Positions 6,337 through 8,107 of a stretch of DNA of 8,107 bases are shown here, in pieces; position 1 is the stretch's first letter, and each line of letters begins with the position of its first letter. Location of the stretch: assembly GCA_041648665.1 (NCBI GenBank), contig JBAZOP010000114.1, positions 1 to 8,107 on the forward strand, in the 5' to 3' direction. The DNA comes from a bacterium. GTDB taxonomy: Bacteria > UBA10199 > 2-02-FULL-44-16 > JAAZCA01. The position numbers and the translations under genes were made by a program. The notes beneath the pieces are model-generated. The model saw only the letters and a list, made by a program, of their open reading frames with translations. It was not told the DNA's origin and made no database searches.

Positions 6337-7600
6337 TCAGAGAGGCGAATCGTTCGAGCGTTTCTTCCACGTCGACGTCTTCAGTCACATCGAGACCGAC
6401 CGTTGTGCCGAGGCTGCCGTCCGCAGCCGAGGATATCCGCTGAACGGTGTTGAACGAGAGCTTCGATGAGTCCATCGTGCCGAAGGCGCCGCCGTAGAGG
6501 CTGCGGTGGATGCTCTCATTGGCGTCTATGAAGTCGAGCGCGCGTTCATGCGGTGCGCCGGTGAGACGGTGCGACGGCAAGAGTCCCATCAGCGCGTCGA
6601 TCGCGGAGATCTCGTGCGAAAGCGTCCCCTCGAAAGTCATGCGCCTGGCCGATTCGGTCGGCGGATCCAGGCGGACAGAGAGGGGGCGTCCGCCCTCGCA
6701 CAGCTGCGCGAGTCTGGACGCGACCTCTTCCGATATCGAGCGCTGGGTCCATCGGTCGCATTCCTCGTCAGCTGCGAACGAGAGGGTGGACCTCAAGGCG
6801 CGGTCCTCGGTCCTGATGAGGGCCTCCGAAGAGCTGACCATGTACGCAGACCCCTCGTGCGTGAACATGGCGCGCAGCTCCCCATCCTTCGTGCTGTCGA
6901 GGAACTCTCGCAGGGCGCAACCCTCCTGTTCAAACCGCTGGCTGTGGCGCACGAGGTGTATGCGGTCCACGCTCTCCGAGCGCAGCCATTGCCTGGCGGA
7001 GAGCAATATCTCCTTGAGCTCAGCGTCGTCCGGCGCGACCCTGAGATCAGGGGGTTCCCTTGACTGCGATGCGGATTCCCACGTGCGCCGCGGCCCGGAT
7101 TTAAGGATTTCGAGGAAGATATTCGCTCTCTCCTCCGCTTCATCCGCGTCATCGCCGTTTGCCACCAGGGTTGCGGTCCCTTCCGCGTGATCGAAGAGCG
7201 CCGCGACCGGATATATCCCCAGCCTGCATTGCGAATGTCTGGAGAACCCCCTGGCCGGCTCTTTGCCGCGGAGCGCCCTGGCCCCTTCGAAACCGATGTA
7301 GCCGGCGATCCCTCCGCTGAACGGCAGATACGGGTCCCGGGCCATTGCGGCTGCACGGCCTGCGAAGCGCGTCAGCGCGGAATATGGATTGTCTATGGTG
7401 GCGTGGCCGTCCGTCGTGACGAAGGCGCCGGCGATGGAGAATGTGCCGGTGGGGAGGGCGGAGACTATCGAACATCGGCCTGAAGAGGCGTGCGCCCTGC
7501 GCGCGTCGATGCAGAAAAAACCCGGGAGATCGGAAAAGGCCAGGACCGTATCTTCGAAGGATCTTCCTCCGACAGGGATGGCGATGGGAAGCCGCGGCAT
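6308..7600 (-). CDS. Degenerate chorismate-binding enzyme homologue (TrpE/PabB-like)
   Basis: This gene encodes a 430-residue homologue of anthranilate or aminodeoxychorismate synthase component I. The N-terminal domain is recognisable: DLPGFFCIDA (24-33), GRCSIVSALP (41-50) and PFSGGIAGYIGFE (93-105). In the C-terminal domain the strands fit (IHLVRHSQRFE 214-224, SSSEALI 256-262, DALMGLLPSHRLTGAP 335-350, LYGGAFG 368-374). Catalytic elements do not. The PIAGTRPRG loop, the KExxEHxMLVDLxRND metal and substrate region, the HL[VT]S histidine and the GAGIVxDS loop are all replaced, and GAPK reads GAPH. Activity on chorismate is therefore doubtful; I infer a pseudoenzyme or changed function. No glutamine-amidotransferase partner lies alongside. 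The start is uncertain. ATG 7600 fits the family N-terminus but lacks a ribosome site, and ATG 7729 would add 43 residues. A longer frame to 8095 overlaps the dehydrogenase gene and is not credible. Confidence 0.8.
   Translation of the reverse strand: MPRLPIAIPVGGRSFEDTVLAFSDLPGFFCIDARRAHASSGRCSIVSALPTGTFSIAGAFVTTDGHATIDNPYSALTRFAGRAAAMARDPYLPFSGGIAGYIGFEGARALRGKEPARGFSRHSQCRLGIYPVAALFDHAEGTATLVANGDDADEAEERANIFLEILKSGPRRTWESASQSREPPDLRVAPDDAELKEILLSARQWLRSESVDRIHLVRHSQRFEQEGCALREFLDSTKDGELRAMFTHEGSAYMVSSSEALIRTEDRALRSTLSFAADEECDRWTQRSISEEVASRLAQLCEGGRPLSVRLDPPTESARRMTFEGTLSHEISAIDALMGLLPSHRLTGAPHERALDFIDANESIHRSLYGGAFGTMDSSKLSFNTVQRISSAADGSLGTTVGLDVTEDVDVEETLERFASLIREAHPQTD
6327..6346. repeat. 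Perfect 20-bp palindrome at a convergent gene junction
   Basis: GCCTCTCTGATCAGAGAGGC equals its own reverse complement. Its centre falls directly after the stop codon of the plus-strand 132-residue gene, and the right arm encodes residues near the C-terminus of the minus-strand gene. RNA from either strand could form the same hairpin (8-bp stem with a GATC loop), so it may end or protect both transcripts. No run of T follows on either side, so a classical intrinsic terminator is not supported. Confidence 0.6.
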
Positions 7601-7751
7601 GAAGGCAGTAGAACACACGCCGCAGAGGTTCGTCAATCCTTCGATTGAACTCAGGGGCAATCGCAATTTTGGCGGGAGAAGACCGTGATCTTTACATGAC
7701 AGCCCCGAGGTGCTAGTCCTGTCGCACATTTCCAATCCAAGGAGGCTCAAG
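7601..7751. other. Divergent intergenic region before the glutamate dehydrogenase gene
   Basis: These 151 bp separate the preferred start of the chorismate-enzyme homologue (7600) from the dehydrogenase start (7752), unless the former begins at 7729. On the minus strand, TTGACG (7631-7636) and TCTACT (7607-7612) with an 18-bp spacer make a moderate sigma-70 match. It would start transcription about at ATG 7600. For the dehydrogenase I see a strong ribosome site (AAGGAGG, 7739-7745) but no convincing -35/-10 pair. Confidence 0.4.
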
Positions 7752-8107
7752 ATGGCTACCGATACCCACAATCCCTTCAAGATGGCGCAGCAGCAGTTGG
7801 ACGAGGCGGCCAAGATACTTGGCTTGGATGCCGGCACGCACGCAGCCCTGCGCGAGCCGATGAGGGAGATGCATGTCTCGTTGCCGGTGCGCATGGACAA
7901 CGGCCAGGTTCGCGTGTTCAAGGGTTTCAGGGTCCAGTACAACGACGCGCGGGGGCCCACGAAGGGCGGCATACGCTTCCATCCGGACGAGAACATAGAC
8001 ACGGTGCGCGCGCTCGCCGCTTGGATGACGTGGAAGACCTCGGTGGTCGACGTCCCGCTGGGCGGGGGCAAGGGCGGCATAATATGCAACCCCAAGGAGA
8101 TGAGCCC
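7752..8107 (+). CDS. gdhA: Glutamate dehydrogenase, N-terminal part (runs off the right edge)
   Basis: The first 118 codons are present, of about 420 expected for this hexameric class. The enzyme interconverts glutamate with 2-oxoglutarate and ammonia in the cytoplasm. The substrate domain is clear: RVQYNDARGPTKGGIRFHP (60-78), with Lys71 in PTKGG; AAWMTWKTSV (89-98), with Lys95; and PLGGGKGG (102-109), with Lys107 in the position of the catalytic lysine. Lysines at these places bind the substrate carboxylates or act in catalysis in characterised glutamate dehydrogenases. The start is well set by AAGGAGG six bases before ATG 7752. The cofactor domain lies outside the window, so NAD or NADP preference cannot be told. 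A related Glu/Leu/Phe/Val dehydrogenase of other specificity is possible but less likely. Confidence 0.93.
   Translation, partial: MATDTHNPFKMAQQQLDEAAKILGLDAGTHAALREPMREMHVSLPVRMDNGQVRVFKGFRVQYNDARGPTKGGIRFHPDENIDTVRALAAWMTWKTSVVDVPLGGGKGGIICNPKEMS

Noticed and set aside
7601..8095. Extension of the chorismate-enzyme homologue's frame back to 8095
   Set aside because: It runs antisense through the well-supported glutamate dehydrogenase start, and the extra residues resemble no protein domain.
1..8107. Mobile element, CRISPR array or anti-phage system
   Set aside because: No transposase, integrase, terminal repeats, spaced direct repeats or recognised defence proteins are present; HEAT and CAP domains alone do not indicate defence.

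Overview
The window is GC-rich, densely coding DNA from a bacterial chromosome. It probably comes from a Gram-negative lineage of the broad deltaproteobacterial type. That placement is inferred from a sequence matching the sigma-54 promoter consensus, a gene fragment related to sigma-54 activators, a particular radical-SAM type, and HEAT-repeat and CAP proteins. There is no rRNA or other marker to confirm it. I see no tRNA, rRNA, CRISPR array, insertion sequence or phage gene, and no gene-free stretch longer than 300 bases.

Layout, left to right. Bases 1-1330 (minus) hold most of a radical-SAM protein that runs off the left edge. Only 35 bp away, and divergent, a plus-strand cluster of three genes begins. 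The first encodes a 179-residue protein that looks like the C-terminal tail of a sigma-54 activator (AAA+ lid remnant plus Fis-type helix-turn-helix, without the ATPase core). It overlaps thiE by ATGA, and thiE overlaps thiD by ATGA. Convergent to thiD, with no intervening base, lies a large minus-strand gene (3317-5713) for a 798-residue protein. It has two N-terminal copies of a two-cysteine module, a long HEAT array, a Pro/Ala linker and a C-terminal CAP/SCP (YkwD-like) domain.

A 224-bp divergent intergenic region follows. It contains a complete match to the sigma-54 -24/-12 consensus placed correctly for a 132-residue acidic protein of unknown function (5938-6336). That gene overlaps tail to tail by 29 bp with a minus-strand homologue of chorismate-binding enzymes (TrpE/PabB-like, start near 7600). 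The homologue keeps the fold signatures but has lost most catalytic motifs. A perfect 20-bp palindrome is centred on this overlap. Divergent from it, the start of a glutamate dehydrogenase gene (7752 onward) runs off the right edge.

How the genes work together: ThiE and ThiD act in thiamine phosphate synthesis, and the helix-turn-helix gene is translationally linked to them, so a regulatory role there is plausible but unproven. The other genes do not form an obvious pathway. The points most worth attention are the sigma-54-controlled orphan gene, the HEAT-CAP protein with duplicated Cys modules and no visible export signal, the apparently dead chorismate-enzyme homologue, and the activator-tail protein fused into the thi operon.
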